Part shown: one piece after another, positions 23,601-35,600 of the stretch | How the letters are laid out: every line of letters starts with the position of its first letter | Numbering within the stretch: the first letter of the stretch is position 1 | Origin: Prorocentrum cordatum | Lineage: Eukaryota; Sar; Dinophyceae; Prorocentrales; Prorocentraceae | Length of the DNA stretch: 64,000 nt | NCBI GenBank assembly: GCA_963575745.1 | Contig: CAUYUJ010015014.1 | Coordinates: forward strand, 7,501 to 71,500 | Direction: 5' to 3' | Position numbers and translations under genes: made by a program | The notes under the pieces: generated by a model | What the model was told of the DNA's origin: nothing | What the model saw: the letters and a program-made list of their open reading frames with translations, nothing else | Database searches by the model: none

Positions 23601-26600
23601 GGACGCGGAGCCGCCGCCGCTGCCGCCGTTGCCGCGGGCCCCCCACCTCCCGCGGCTAGAGGGCGCGGCGGCCGACGTGGAGGCCGTGGTTGTGGAGCTG
23701 GTGCCGCGGCCGCCGCCCCCCCTGGTGCCGCTGCTGCGGTCGCAGCCGCTCCAGGTGCTGGAGGGTCGGGCGCCATCGTCGCGGGAGCTGCTGGTGGAGT
23801 ACCGGCCGCGGCTGGCGCCGGAGGGGCTGCGGGAGTCCCTGGGGGCGCGGGGCTGCCCGCCATCGGGGGCGCTGGGGGGCCAGCAGGCGGCGCACCCGGC
23901 TCAGCCGGAGTTGCAGGAGGCGGAGCTGCTGGAGCAACGGCTGCCGGGCCCCCCAGGTGCCCCCGCCGCCGCGGCAGGTACCTGTGGCGGGCTTGTCCTC
24001 CAAGCGTGGGGCGGCGGGGCCGCTGCCGCCGTCGGCGGCCCGCCTGGCGGGCCTGGCGCAGCAGGACCTGGAGTGCCTGGGCTGGGTGCACGCGCGTTGG
24101 GCGTCGGAGGCTTCGGCGGAGCTGGCGCGTGGCCTCAGGCCGCGGGCATGGTGTCGGGGGCGGCGGGTTCCTTGGCTGGGTGCCGGCAGCTGGGGCGGCT
24201 GCAGGCTTGGCTGGAGGGGCCTGCGATCTGGCGGCGTCGCCTGGAGGGGCGGGGCCCTGGGTGCACGGCCCCTCGGCCCCCATAGCCTACCAGTGCTTGG
24301 GCCTGGCTCCCGGATGCCTGTTGGAGGGAGTCACGTTCGACAACTTCGGGAGCGCCGCGGGCGCGGCGATCTTCCAGGTGCAGAACGTATGGCCAGGAGA
24401 CGGCATGGGGTGCTTCGTGGAGGCCACCTTCGTCGGGTGCAGCAGCGCGCCGCTCTGGCCGGTGCTGGCGGGGAGCTTCGCCAGCTTAGGGGGGGCCGTG
24501 CTGCACCTCTGCACGCAGCAGGCTGGAGTGTGCGCTGGGTTGGTGCAGTGGCCGCAGCGCTCGGTGGTGCACGTCGAGACCTACCGCATGCGGTCGCCGA
24601 GCGGGGTCACGGAACCCTGGGCGCAGACGCAGGCGCCAGGCCGTGGCATGGCTGGTGCGGCCGCTGGGGCGCGTCCGCCTGCCCCCGCCCCCGGGGTGCC
24701 AGCAGGGCCGCCATCGTCACAGGAGCTGCAGAAGAAGGTGAGGGAGCTGAGACGTCGGCTGCAGCAGAAGAGGGGAGTTGGCGAGGCGTTTGCGGACCGT
24801 GCGGAAGCAGCTTTGCCAGGGTCGAAGCGCCGCAGCCATCGTCGCAAGAAGCGCAGCAGGAGTTCAGACAACAGCTCGGGTGCTTCAGTTTTCGATGGCG
24901 CCCCACACGTCGATTCAGGCCGCAGGATAGCGCATCTCGCTCGGGAGACACCAGGTTCCCTCCTCTCGAGCGGGATGGAGCAGATCAGACGATATCTTGC
25001 GCGGCGCGGGGGGGCTGACCCAGATCAGAGCATGGGCGAGTCGGCAGCGACCGTGGCGCAGTACAACACCAGCGTGTGGCACGGGCACCACCCGCAGAGC
25101 GAGATGGGGGTGAGGAGCGCACGCGAGATGAGGACGGTGGGCGAGTGCTTAGACGCCCCACATCGAGGAGAGCTGGACCATCTCGGAGACCTCCTGATGC
25201 AGAGGCTGAAGGCGATCGAGCAGGCCACCAAGGACGGTCACTGGCTGGTGGCACAGCATTTGGAGCTCTGCGACGACCTGGGAGTCGGCATAGCACGTCG
25301 GGAGGAGGTGCACGCGGTGAGCAAGCACAAGCGGATGCACGGCCTGGCCGAGAGCGTTGCCAAGGCCAAGAAAGGAGGAGGCAGCGCCGGGCAGGGGTCA
25401 GGCCGAGAAGGGGGCGCACAGCCCAGGGCGCCACTTTTTCAGAGGCCACCCCCTGCACCTGACAACCCACAGTGGACGATCGGCCACTCCAAGACGATCT
25501 CCTTGATGAATTGCGAGAAGGCCTCGAGGAAGGCTCGGTGGAGAGAGCGGAAGAGAGCTGCCCAGACGGCCTCCGCCGCGGCCCCTCGAAGCCCATCGCC
25601 AGCGGCGCACTCCAGCAGCCCCGCCGCAGCGCCGCCGCCCGCAGCCCCCGCGCTTGGGTCGCCAGCAGGCGCGGCTCGCGGAGCCATCAGCCCTGGCCCC
25701 GACAGGAGGCCGATCCTGCGCCCACCAGCGAGAGGGCACGCGAGCGGCTTCGCCCGCGCGGCGGGTTCGCTTCGCCAGCGACGCGGGGCGGCAGGCAGCG
25801 CGGCGCTCGCTCCCCCCCCCAGCCGGCCGAGGACCTGCCGATCCAGCGGCAGAAGGGCAGCGGCAAGCCATCCAAGCGGGGAGGGGGGCAGAAGTCGAAG
25901 AACGGCAAGGGCGGAGCGAGGCCGGGCAAGTCGAAGGCGGGCATGGCAGGCGGCAAGTCGAGGTCGCGGGGCCGAGGGAAGTCTCGTTCCCGAACGACGC
26001 CGAGGTAGTCGAGGTGCCTTCCGAGTCCGGTAACGCGGCGTCCGCTCCTTCGACGCCGACCTGGCCCGAAGCTTCGACGCCTCTAGTTATACTCATTTGC
26101 GTACTGACGAGTCCCACGTCTTGATTGAGCTGGCTCCACAGTGGAGAACTTAGGGGGCATCTTGCGCAGCTGCTGCGCGCGACGCTCTACCCCGAAGTTG
26201 CACGCAAGTCCGATGAAGTTGCTTCGCCGCACCAGGCCTCTACACGTAATTCCGATGGCTCCGCTTTTATACTGTCACACCTGGCTCCTACACAGACTTC
26301 CGATGACAGAAGTCGCGCTGATTCTGAATGGGATATCGATGAGAAGCCGCGCTCACCACCGAACGGTTGGAGAGAACGAAGGGACCTTCTACCATTCCCG
26401 ATCGCGTCTCACGTACTGGCCTGACCTCTACGTCGCGGAGACTTCCCAGGGGACGGTCAGGATTTCTCAGAGGTTTCGCATGATGAGCTCAATTGGTTGC
26501 ACGCCAGTGTGAAGGGTCTCAACTTTCACTACACCCGCAGCTTCCGTCGGCCTTCCGAGCGCCACCCAGCGTACGGCGCTAAGCAACCTGCTGTATGAAG

Positions 26601-29600
26601 TGAGGGTCTTTCGTGTTCAGTGTGCTGACCAGGTCCCTGAGATCGACTGGGGGTCGGAGGCCGCATCAGCCGCCGCCACTTACGACGGCGAGGAGGTTTT
26701 CCCAGCTCAACCCCGTGATCGGTCAAGGATGCTGGAAGCTCTTCCCCCCCCTTGAAGCTCGCGCGGCGGCGGGGGCCATCGACGCGTCCGAGGGTTGGTT
26801 TCAGGTGGCGCTGTCAGACCCAAGCTTGATTCTGACGGACCCGTCTGCGCTCGGGGAGCCGCCGCCCGCGCCTAAGGCCTGGGCCTCCAACGAGGAGTGG
26901 GGTTTGATCGCAGGCGACTTGCTAGCGAGAGGCATCCTGCAGCCGATAGAGCACCACGAGATAGCAGGGGCCCAGGGCCGCATGATCATGAGGGACGCGT
27001 TCGGCGTGAAGAAAGGGTCGCACGCGAACAGCGCAGGCCCCCAGCGGTTGGTGATGAACATTACCTCGTCAAACGTCATTCAGAACACCATCGAGGGCGA
27101 CGTGCCGATGGTGCCCCACAGCGACAAGTGGAAGAGCATCATGTTGAGGTCTGGCGAAGTTCTGCTCTGGAGCGCCGAGGATTTGGAGCGCTGCTTCTAC
27201 GCGTGCAGCTTGTGCGACGCTTGTCTCAAGTATATGGCAATCTCCAAGCCGGCCAAGATGGCTACAACTGGGCTTCCAGGAGCGGGTCTGGTTTATCTGG
27301 CAGCAGCTGCAGTGCCGATGGGGTGGATTTCAGCGACGGGAGTGATTCGACATATGCACCGACGGGGTGGATTTCAGCTGGCAGCGGGGGAAGGACATCG
27401 CAAGGGCGCACTCTTCCCGCCCGCCGTCGCATCGTTGCTGAGGACGCTGCACCTGTACGCGGCCAGGTTGGAGTTGTACAACGACGAGAGGCCCGAGATC
27501 TACATCGGCCGAGGCTCGGCACGTCGCGGTCTGAAGCCCTCCAAGTGGGGCAATCCGTGCCGCGTGCGCGACGGCGTGCCGAGGCTAGAGGCGGTTGACC
27601 TATGTGTGCAGTACCTCAGCGGGGCGGCTGAGCTTCTCGGGGATCTCGCTGCTCTGAGCGGGACGCGGCTCCTATGCCACTGCGCGCCTGGGCAAGCGTG
27701 CCACGGCGATGTTCTCATTGAGAAGTGGAAGGGGCGCTTCAACGTTTGCTCCCTGCGGCGAGCGTGGCCGGCGTACATTGACAACCTGGACATTCTTAAG
27801 ATCTCTGACTGGTGGCAGGCAGCACAGAGCAAGGAGAAGGGCGTCAGTGCGGCGGCCGAACTGGCACGCGGCCGCAACGAGATCTTCGGGGTGCCGCGGA
27901 GCGAGCAAAAGGCCGTGATTCGAGAAGCGCAGATCTAGTCCATGGGTGACGCCATCGATGGAGCGCGTGGTACCATACACCCACCCGCCGACTTCAATAG
28001 TCGCCTGGTCTCGCTCAGCCTCGCCGCGCTGAAGCGGGGCGCCGCGACGCAGAAGTGGATGCAGATCGTGGCCGGCCGCTGGGCGAGATGTTTGCTCTTC
28101 AGACGTGAGTCGATGATGTGCTTCACCCTGCTGTGGCGCTTCCTGGTCCGCATCCGAGGAGCAGCACCTCTTCCGCGTAGGGTGATCGAGGATTTGCCGT
28201 GTGCGACGACGCTGCCCCCGCTGCTGCGCCGCGACCTGAGAGTGCTCATCAGTGGGGTTTAGTCACCGTGTCCGACGCCAGCATGCAGCGCTGTGCGCGT
28301 CTACGGGCTGATGGAGTCGCCGCAGCACGCGCGGCGAGCCGTCGCATCGTCACCGGTTTCCGCGATGAGGCGGTGCTGCTGCCCCTCTTCGACGGCATCG
28401 GAGGTGCGAGACGCGCCTTTGGCCTCGCGCCCGCGCTCTTCGTGTCCGCAGAGATTGACCCCGCATGCTTGGCCCGACGTGTTGGATCCTGGGGGTGCGC
28501 GGGCTTTTGGTTACGCGGGGGCTATCGCCATACGGGAGAGGGCGCCGCGCGCGAAGTGGATCCTCATGGTGGCTGGTAGTCCCGGCAGCGACCTAGGCCG
28601 CATCAGCGTGGAGCGCGAAGGCCTGCAGGGCCGACGATCCAAGCTCTTCTTCGAGATTGGGCGGATCAAGCTTCTGTTGGAAGAGGTTATGGGGTAGTTC
28701 TGCTCAGTGGTTTCTTTGAGTGAGAACTTCGCCTCGATGGATGTCGAGCCCAGAGAGTTGATGTCCCAGCGCGTTGGTGTGGCTCCAGTTCGCATGTGTG
28801 CCAGTGTTATCACTCATTGTGAACGTGATCGGCTGAGCTGGATTGATGAGCAGCTGCTTTGTGATTGGCAGGGGGAGACACGTGTGATTGACGAGGTCAA
28901 GGTAGTTCCTAGGCCTGGTGGTCCTGGCCCAGTCAGTCGCTGGTTGAGCAGTGGCTTCAAGCGGCATGGGGATGTTGATTACGATTCCCGGTTGCCTACC
29001 TTCCTACGGTGTATACCTCGTCGAGCTCCTGGGAAGTACCCCATTGGTATCCAAGGATGTTCTCAGGCGGAGCACCGAAGGTGGGTGGAATTCAACTACT
29101 GCTACGCGCCATACCAGTTCCAGGACGCCAGCTGCATCGAGGAGCCGAGCGGCACCCGAAGACCCCCGAACAGTGCCGATAGAGAGAGAGAGAGAGCTCT
29201 TGTTGGATTTCCTTCCAGGGCACACCATCACCGCTCGGGTGACCAGGGCGCGCCAGCTGGAGAGAGCAGATCTGGAGACATGCCGCTGCGCCCTGCTGGG
29301 CAATAGCTTCGAGTGTGCCGTGGTTGCCTGGGTCGTGTCGCACTGGGCGGCGAAAGCTGGCCACCTGCCCCATGTGCCCCCCGTCGAGCTGATGCGCGAT
29401 AGCCGACTCCAGCGTCAACGCGCACGAGTCTAAGTTCGAGGACGGAGCCATTGTTCGCAAGCACAATTTGGAGGATGAGAGCGTTGCCAGCGCCCCGAGC
29501 ATCGTGATCGCGGTGGAGTTGGCCCGTCGTGCTGGGGCGCGCGAGAGCGACATCAGGCTCGACGCACTCGAACCCATGAGACCAGATCTCTGGCCGCGGC

Positions 29601-32600
29601 GCCCCCTGAGCGTTGTCCGATGGACCTGGAAGGCGACTGCTATCTGTGACTGGAAGCAGGCATTACACACTACAGATCTCGAAGTTCGGGCTACGTTGCG
29701 GGCCTTGAGATGGAGAGTTCGATCTTCTCATCACCTGCGTAACCGTTTCTGTCATTTCATGGATTCACAAGCTGGCCTCGGAGTGATCACGCGAGGTCGT
29801 TCGTCTTCTAACTTGTTGCCTATCACAGTGCGACGTACTGGTGCCCTCATCTTGGCTGTTCTCGCTTGCCCAGTCTACGGCTACACGGAGACCGGCCGCA
29901 ACCCCGCGGGCAATCCGTCGCGGGGAGCGCCGGAGGCAGTTATTTAGTGCCATGCCTTCGCGAGGTGCGAGAAGACTCGGAGCAGCCCAGGATCAAACCA
30001 CACGTCGCCTTCTTCGCGCTGCATTGGGGCGTCTCTCACATAACTTGGCGCAGCCTCACGCGCGCGAAGTCTATCATAATGCAGTGGGACAATTTTCTGA
30101 ATGTGTGTCCAACCTCGGCCTCCCTTGGTCAGGAGGCGCTGATCAGGTGCACCAGCCGGACCTTCTGGTGGCAGAGTGGATCGAATGGTTATGGACCGAG
30201 GGCCATCCTCAGGGTCTAACTGGCGACGCGCTGTCTGCGGTGCAATTTCGTTTGCGAAAGAAGCGCATCTTGCCAGCCTCGTGGAGACTGCTGCGGGCCT
30301 GGCAGGATCTCGAGCTGCCGCAGCGGGTCGTGCCGTTGCCTGAGTTGGTGCATGCAGCAAAGGCGGCCACAACGCGGGGCTGGGGCCGCAACGATGTAGC
30401 CGCTTTGCTCGTGATCGGGTTCGCCGGCTTCCTGCGGACCACCGAGATGCTCACTGCGCCGCTGGCAGGTTGCTATCGATCAGGCTAACGCCAGACTTGC
30501 GGGGAACATCGGTCGCAGGGGCTGGCGGCGGCGGCGAGAGGCAAAGGCGGGGTGGTAAGTTCATTGGAACTCTACTGTTCCGCGTGCGGCCCCCTTCGAA
30601 GCCATCGCTCCGACGAGCCTTTGGCGAGCGCGGACCAAAACAGAACAGAGGGGCAACAGCGGGGAAGAAACATAATATCAGACTTAGTGGGGATTGTTTC
30701 GGAGTCTGGTGGCCCCAGGTTATCAGTGCTGCGCTCGCCGCCTCGTCCGGAGTTTTTTGCTCCCTACCTCGAGCAACCCCCAGGACGAGGAAGAGCGCTC
30801 TTGGGAGTTTCGATGCCCTCTGAGTCACGCCTTGCCTCACCCAGCGCCCGTTTTCTTTTCGAGCCGTTGGCGGCCTTCGTTTCGGTTTTGGTTTGGTATT
30901 CCGTTGAGGATCCTGGATGCAACGGCCTCCGACGGCCCTGCCTCGGTCCCGGGGGTAAATCCGGTCGCGGGGGCTGGCGAGGCCATCGCTCCGACAAGCC
31001 TCTGGTGAGCGCGGACCAAAACAGAACAGAGGGGCAACAGCACAGAAGAACCAAAACTGCCCACGGGCTCCCAAGATGCCCCTCCTCCTCCTCCTCCGCC
31101 TCCTCCTCTCTTCCCCCTCCTCCTCTTCATAAACATAACGTTCGACGGTCCGCGTGGATTTCTTGGATTTGCGCTGGGCCTCCCTCCCTGGCGCCCGGGG
31201 GGCGTGCCAGTTGGGCGGCGCCGCGGGCGCCGTCAGGGAGGCCCAGCGAATGCCCAAGAGATCCGCGCGGACCGTCAAACGTCTGTGTTTTGGTTCTTCC
31301 TTTGGATTCGGTGCATGCTCCGCGTGTGGTGTGGGGAGTCACCCCGCCCGTCCTCGCCCGGCCACCTTCAACCCTGAAGGCCAGGGTAGGGGGGCCTAGG
31401 AACAGCTCGGCGGGCCGGCCCCAGGCCGAGACCAGCGGGTGCAGCCCGGGAGGAGAGAGTGGAGGGAAGAGAGGGACAGAGGAGAGGTGGTGGTGGTGGC
31501 GGTGGTGGTGGTGGTGGTGGTGGTGGTGGTGGTGGTGGGGTTGGTGGTGAAGGGGGTGGAGGTGGTTGTGGTGGTGGTGATGGCGGTGGTGGTGGTGGTG
31601 GTGGTGGGTGGTGGTGGTGGTGGTGGTGGTGGTGGTGGTGGTGGTGGTGGTGGTGGTGGTGGGGGTGGTGGTGGGGGTGGTGGTGGTGGAAGCCCAGAAC
31701 CGGCAGCGGTAACCCGGACGGAATCGGCAGCCAGCGTCTGAGGGGACCATGGGGCGCCCACTGGAGGTTTTCTCGCGAAAATCTGGATGTGGCAGCTAAT
31801 CGTTCAGATTCTAAGCTAGAGGCCCTAGGGGCAAAGTCTCTTTCCGGATTCGTTCTTCCCCCCTTCATCTCTCCCTTCCCTCTCTCCTTGATTTCTGTTC
31901 CTTCCCGCCCACGGCCTCGCGCTGAGGCAGGACTTCGAGGCAGGAGGGGCACGTTTGCTGTCGAAGCTGACTTCTGAAAGGATCCAGGGACAGGCGGCAG
32001 CCCCGTGTTGTGACAAAGAGGCGGCGTCGAGGCCCGATGGGCGCGTGCAACTGGTCAGTTGAGGAGGAGCGGGGATGAGCCCGCGGCGAGGTCTGGATCA
32101 AGATCCAGGATTTGCAGTTGCGGCTGCAGAAGGAAAATGAAGAGTTGGCCGCAAAGGAGGAGGATCTCCTGCCTGTTGCTCTGCTGTGGGTTTCGCTGTT
32201 TTTGCTCACCGTCTGTTCATGGGCCAATGTTCCACCACCGCTACCTTAGAGAGGGCGGGGGAGAAGGGAGGTTGGGGAGGTCCTCCTCATTTTCCTCCTC
32301 CTCCTCCCTCTCCTACCTATGGTGGTGGTGGTGGAACATCGGCCCATCATCTGTTGCCAACTCAGATCCGGCCGCGCGTATCGATCTATACGTTTGCAAT
32401 GGGGCTTCGACGGGAGATGAGGCGGAGGCTGCACCACCGAGAAAGCACTCTCGGCCTCGCTTCGCGTCGCGCGTGCGGGCGAGGCCAGGCGAGCCTGCGC
32501 TGGTGTGTGTTAGAAGCCCTCCACTGCCCAGATTCCAGCATGTACGGGTACGGTGGGGGCGTTGATTAAGGAGTGCGCCCAGGGGCTTCAGACCCTGGAG

Positions 32601-35600
32601 GATTCCTTATCGGATGAGGTCGGCAGTGAAATCCATGGCCAATCCACGATTGGCATTCCACCAGCTTCCAGGCCCTGGATTCCTTGTCCAATGGTTCCTT
32701 ATCCAATGCCCTCACCCTAATCACGTCAGGCTGATTCGCGCCCCGGCGCCTGCGCAGGTCTTCCTGGTCGTGCTGGGGTTGGCACGTGGTTGCCCCGGGG
32801 CCAGCATGTGTGTTCCCCCAGTTGCTCCCCGGCTGCCCGTTGGTTAGTTCTTTGGGGTCCCGTGTTTGTCCCATGCGGTTGGCCCGCGCGGCCGTTTCAT
32901 GGTTGCCTCGTCACGAGGTGGCCACATGTTTGACAGCATTGACCCCGACAAGTGAGCCTTTTGCACTCTGGTTGTTCAAGCGCTACGTCGTGCTGGCCAT
33001 GTGATGCAATATGTGTGCGCTGCTAGCAGAGTGGTGCAACTTGTGCGTGGCGCAACCTATGTGTTGGAGCCAGTGTGGGGCAAGTAAATGTGCCGCAAGC
33101 TACGTATGGTACTAGCTGTGTGTGGTGTGAACTGTGTGGAGGTACCATCGAAAACAGTGTGTGTGCGTTCAGCTAGCAGGTGCAGGCCATTGGGTGTAAG
33201 TTCTGCGGTGGACATCCTCGACACCTGGGTTAGCCGCTGTAACGCAGGCGACATACTGCGCAAGCAGCGCGTGGCGCCCACGAGGCCCACGGCCGCCCAC
33301 CAGGCGAAGTCTCGACAGCCAGCCGGCGCACGGGGCGCCCACGAGGTGCCCACGGTTTGCCCCCCCTGGGGGAAGGGCGCCACGCTCCGGGCTCGGGCCG
33401 CAGGGCTCAGGGCTTCATCTTCCCATCTGACGCAGGCCAATCGCAATTCGAATGTGGCGCTCTTCTCCTTTACCCCCCCCAACCCCTTGCAATCCCCTTG
33501 TAATCCAAAGTTTGTGCTATAGGCCATATGCACAGAAGCCGGTACCAAGTGTTACTCTACATTGAACAGCTGCTCATGTTGGCCCAATGCTCACGTAGCC
33601 ATCTGTACATTAACCGCATCTACCGCAGATTAGTGATGATGGAAGCCAAGCGATGTGGAATGCCCTACGCCATTTTCAACAATTGACACGCCTAGTACAA
33701 CATCGCATTTGGCGAATACGCATACAATTATCTCATGCGACGAACTCGCAGCTCGCCAGGATTCCGTTCTCCACCTCCAGGATGCCAATCAGTGATGTTC
33801 CCAGGACGCAGGTTTTAGAAATCACCGCAAGCGAAGTACCATGTTGTGGTCGCAAGTCTTACCACAATACGGCAATGCCAAGGGGCAAATATCTCCTCAG
33901 ATGTTTTGAGTAACAGTCAACAGCAGACATCATCATCTGGACCAGATGTGGCACGCGGGCTCACCGTGTTGAACCATAGTGTCAGCTCAGCATGATCCAA
34001 ACCAGGGTCAACACACATTTCATCGCGTAGCCGATCTCGTTCGCGGTTTACTCTTCCCTGTCGAACTCTAGGGCAGCATGTTGACTGAATGCATCAGCTG
34101 CGCTGTCTGGATAGCCGGCCTGGGAGTGGCATCGAGGGGATATGAACAGAGGGTGCGAGACAGAGAGTCGAGAAGGATCTGACCAGCTCCCAAGTGGTCG
34201 TTTTTGATTCATTGTTGTGCCGACCAGCGCTGGCCCTCGCACCCCCCCTCGCCCCCCCCATGGAGTAGATCTTCGCTGTTTTTGACGCCTGTTTCGAGCA
34301 GGTGGAGTCTCCCCCATCGGACGCACTGTTGCAAACAGTCGCGCTGAGCACAGCACAGGTCCAGAGCCAGAACCCCCCCCCTTCCCCCCCTTTTCCGCCC
34401 GATGTCGAAACGCCGGATAAGAAAACGCTCACCAAGCCTCGCCTTCCTCCTCTCTCTGAGGCGGGCGAGCTGAGACAACGGTACTTGGCCTTCGGGGGCC
34501 CCCTCGTCACCACGCGTCGACGCAGCTCGGCAACCTGGTGCGCTCGGATCCTGGGAGGGGGCCCAGGGAGCGATGTTGAATTGCCGCTGCCCCGCTCCGA
34601 GTGGTGGTCTGGCCGTGTGTGCCGGTGCGAGTTTCGCATGTGGTGTGTTGCAGAACAAATCGAGACGATCGAAGTGGGTACAAAGACCGTTGTCGGTGTC
34701 GCCGTGGCCTGTGTCCATTTGAGACAGGTGGCCGCCTGCCCACCAGCGGCCGCTGTTGGTGTGGGACAACTGCTGGGACAACTGTACCCCTTTTTCTGTA
34801 CCCATTCCAGGCGTCAAAAAAAGAATCTTGGCTCTCGGCGCATCTCGCTTTTTGCAGAAGCCGGCGGGCGTAGAGAGGGGGCGGACTTGATTTGCTGGTA
34901 GGAAGCCGCGGAAGGCAGAGGGGGACGTCCATGTGTTTGGATATTTTGGGTTCCCGGAGTTGAGAAATTGTGCATGTCCGTGTGAACACGCTGCGCCTTT
35001 GTTCGGCACGTGCTGGCTCACGTTTTGGCGTAAGTATCGCGCCAGACTTATGTCTTCAGTCTGCACTGCCGTTTGTAATACATGCTCCGCGTGCGGATCA
35101 TGTATTAAACATGCAGGGATTTTGTATTAAAAACAACGATGGGTTCATGCATACATTCATTCCCAAAGTAATCATGTATTAAACATCTGATATTTATAAA
35201 CAAAATCCCATGTATTACAATTTGCCCTGTACGTTTAAGTCGGGCATGCCCCCGTACAGGAAGAATGTGCAAGAATAGTAAACAATAGTACGGTGGCGAT
35301 TTGTCGCGCTCTTTGAATTATTGTTGATGTTTTGTTGATTATGTTTTTCTTCCACACTCAGCCTGTAGGAGGACATGCCCGACCTGAGTCTACGTGTTGA
35401 GCTCCGCCTCAACACGCTGCGGGTTGCGCGCTGCGCGCCGTCGAGCAATCCTGGGAGGTCAAATTCTGACTTTTGCCCTGGTCCGTAATCCGGCCTACTC
35501 CCGCTCAAGCTTGCTTCATCCCGATTCATCCGCGGCCGAAGCTGGCGTGACAGCCCCCCAATGGGAGGTAAGATGTTTCAATCCTTCCGACGAATACCTC

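Larger units (their letters stand above)
23540..30488 (+). mobile_element. DIRS-like tyrosine-recombinase retroelement, degraded and 3'-truncated
   Basis: Coding remnants occur in the order gag-like (23.56-26.03 kb), reverse transcriptase (26.7-28.26) with an inserted DUF4326-like domain, cytosine-5 methyltransferase (28.3-29.4), RNase H-like (29.5-29.95) and the N-terminal half of a tyrosine recombinase (29.95-30.49). RT plus tyrosine recombinase without an integrase is the DIRS/Ngaro pattern. Methyltransferase-bearing retroelements are known from dinoflagellates. Several frameshifts and two in-frame TAG codons show this copy is dead. The 3' end is cut by repeat J. Terminal repeats were not identified. 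Its GC-rich coding style matches the host. Confidence 0.8.

Noticed and set aside
29181-29198. (GA)n as a programmed frameshift site in the methyltransferase
   Set aside because: Simple slippage in a microsatellite within a dead element is the simpler explanation.
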